The translations under genes were made by a program, and so were the position numbers. From positions 1-5,940 of the forward strand of contig QIDY01000004.1 of NCBI GenBank assembly GCA_003228495.1: a stretch of DNA of 5,940 nucleotides, written 5' to 3'. Every line of letters starts with the position of its first letter. Position 1 is the stretch's first letter. The notes below the pieces were generated by a model that saw only the letters and a program-made list of their open reading frames with translations, had not been told where the DNA came from and made no database searches. This document shows positions 5,416 to 5,940 of the stretch, piece by piece. The DNA is from Nitrospirota bacterium. GTDB lineage: Bacteria; Nitrospirota; Nitrospiria; Nitrospirales; UBA8639.

Positions 5416-5940
5416 CTAGTCAAGGATATAGTGGAGGGGGTCGACGACCTTATCGTTCACTGCCACTTGATAATGAAGATGCGGCCCAGTTGAGAATTTC
5501 CCCGTGCTGCCAACCAGCCCAATGAGATCGCCTCGATGCACTCGATCACCATATTTCACATGAATTTTTGATAAGTGCCCATATGTGGTCTCAATATCAA
5601 ATCCATGGTCAATGCGAATAAATTTACCCATTCGACTGTCATATGCTGCCACCACTACTTTTCCTGACGCTGGGGCTCGAACCTCGGTGCCGGTACGCGC
5701 GCCAACATCAACCCCCGCATGTAACGCCTTTTTTCCAGTAAAGGGGGATACTCTTGGTCCAAACCGTGAAGTCAGCGATCCTTTTGTAGGCCAAATTGAT
5801 GGAGTTGAGGCCCATTGCACGGCTTTTTTCTTGGCCACAGCGGAGAGTTCGTCTAGAATTTGGCGCTCATATGTTGCCTCCTGGCCCAACCAATCGAGTC
5901 CCTCTTTTATTTCAGTTATTTGTCTATTGGTCGTCAAAAA
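5416..5940 (-). CDS. M23-family (LytM-type) peptidase, 5' end cut by window edge
   Basis: A zinc-dependent peptidase domain of the peptidoglycan endopeptidase family, expected to act in the cell envelope. About 174 residues are visible and the frame is open through the edge. The only start candidate, a TTG at 5937-5935, is unconvincing, so the real start and any signal peptide or membrane anchor lie outside. Numbering from that TTG: residues 5-40 are charged and probably coiled coil (EIKEGLDWL...ERQILDEL), as in many M23 proteins. SLTSRFGPRVSPFTG (54-68) opens the LytM domain. HAGVD gives the zinc ligands H73 and D77, YGHLS gives H121, and GPHLHYQV gives H153 and H155, with H155 the third zinc ligand. 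All catalytic positions are therefore present, so this is an active-type enzyme and not a degenerate EnvC/NlpD-like activator. It ends normally at DPLHYILD and a TAG. Nothing ties its function to the oxidoreductase. Confidence 0.9.
   Translation of the reverse strand, partial: FLTTNRQITEIKEGLDWLGQEATYERQILDELSAVAKKKAVQWASTPSIWPTKGSLTSRFGPRVSPFTGKKALHAGVDVGARTGTEVRAPASGKVVVAAYDSRMGKFIRIDHGFDIETTYGHLSKIHVKYGDRVHRGDLIGLVGSTGKFSTGPHLHYQVAVNDKVVDPLHYILD

Noticed and set aside
1..5940. A mobile element, CRISPR array, defence island or novel system
   Set aside because: No direct repeats with spacers, transposase, integrase, tRNA or defence-type domain is visible; all sequence is explained by housekeeping and central-metabolism genes plus short intergenic stretches.

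Overview
The window is a compact metabolic locus with every supported gene on the minus strand, so transcription runs from high to low coordinates. Its core is a five-gene cluster for a ferredoxin-dependent 2-oxoacid oxidoreductase, in the order beta, gamma, delta (ferredoxin-like), epsilon, alpha. It is flanked upstream by the 3' part of an M23-family (LytM-type) peptidase gene and downstream by a surE nucleotidase gene that runs off the left edge. The five-subunit architecture, with its unusual epsilon subunit, is the type known from Hydrogenobacter thermophilus (Por/For) and Nitrospira, where it serves CO2 fixation by the reductive TCA cycle. From recall, the protein sequences look most like Nitrospira/Nitrospirota. 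Base composition looks below 50% GC by eye, which is low for typical freshwater Nitrospira; a marine or otherwise divergent member is possible but is only a guess.

Layout, read in the direction of transcription: (1) 5940-5416, end of an M23 peptidase, its 5' part outside the window. (2) 5415-5052, a non-coding stretch of about 364 bases with one hairpin directly after the peptidase stop, a stronger terminator-like hairpin pair further on, and a weak promoter candidate before the oxidoreductase genes. (3) 5051-842, the oxidoreductase genes, separated by gaps of 27 to 61 bases, four of the five with a visible Shine-Dalgarno sequence of good fit and the fifth (alpha) with a G-rich one. (4) 841-781, two adjacent hairpins, the second a convincing intrinsic terminator. 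(5) 749-1, surE, lacking only its last few codons and stop.

The subunits fit together as one enzyme. Beta carries thiamine diphosphate and one [4Fe-4S] cluster, delta carries two further [4Fe-4S] clusters that pass electrons to or from ferredoxin, alpha and gamma supply the pyrimidine-binding, transketolase-C-like and gamma domains of the 2-oxoacid oxidoreductase fold, and epsilon has an unclear role. Whether the substrate is pyruvate/acetyl-CoA or 2-oxoglutarate/succinyl-CoA cannot be settled from the sequence; the beta subunit motif NTGGQ leans towards pyruvate.

The most important anomaly is that the alpha gene is split by a one-base frameshift near position 1412. As written, the sequence cannot encode a full alpha subunit. 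A sequencing or assembly error is the simplest explanation, because the other four subunits look intact. I see no tRNA, rRNA, CRISPR array, insertion sequence or phage feature, and no evidence of a new biological system here.
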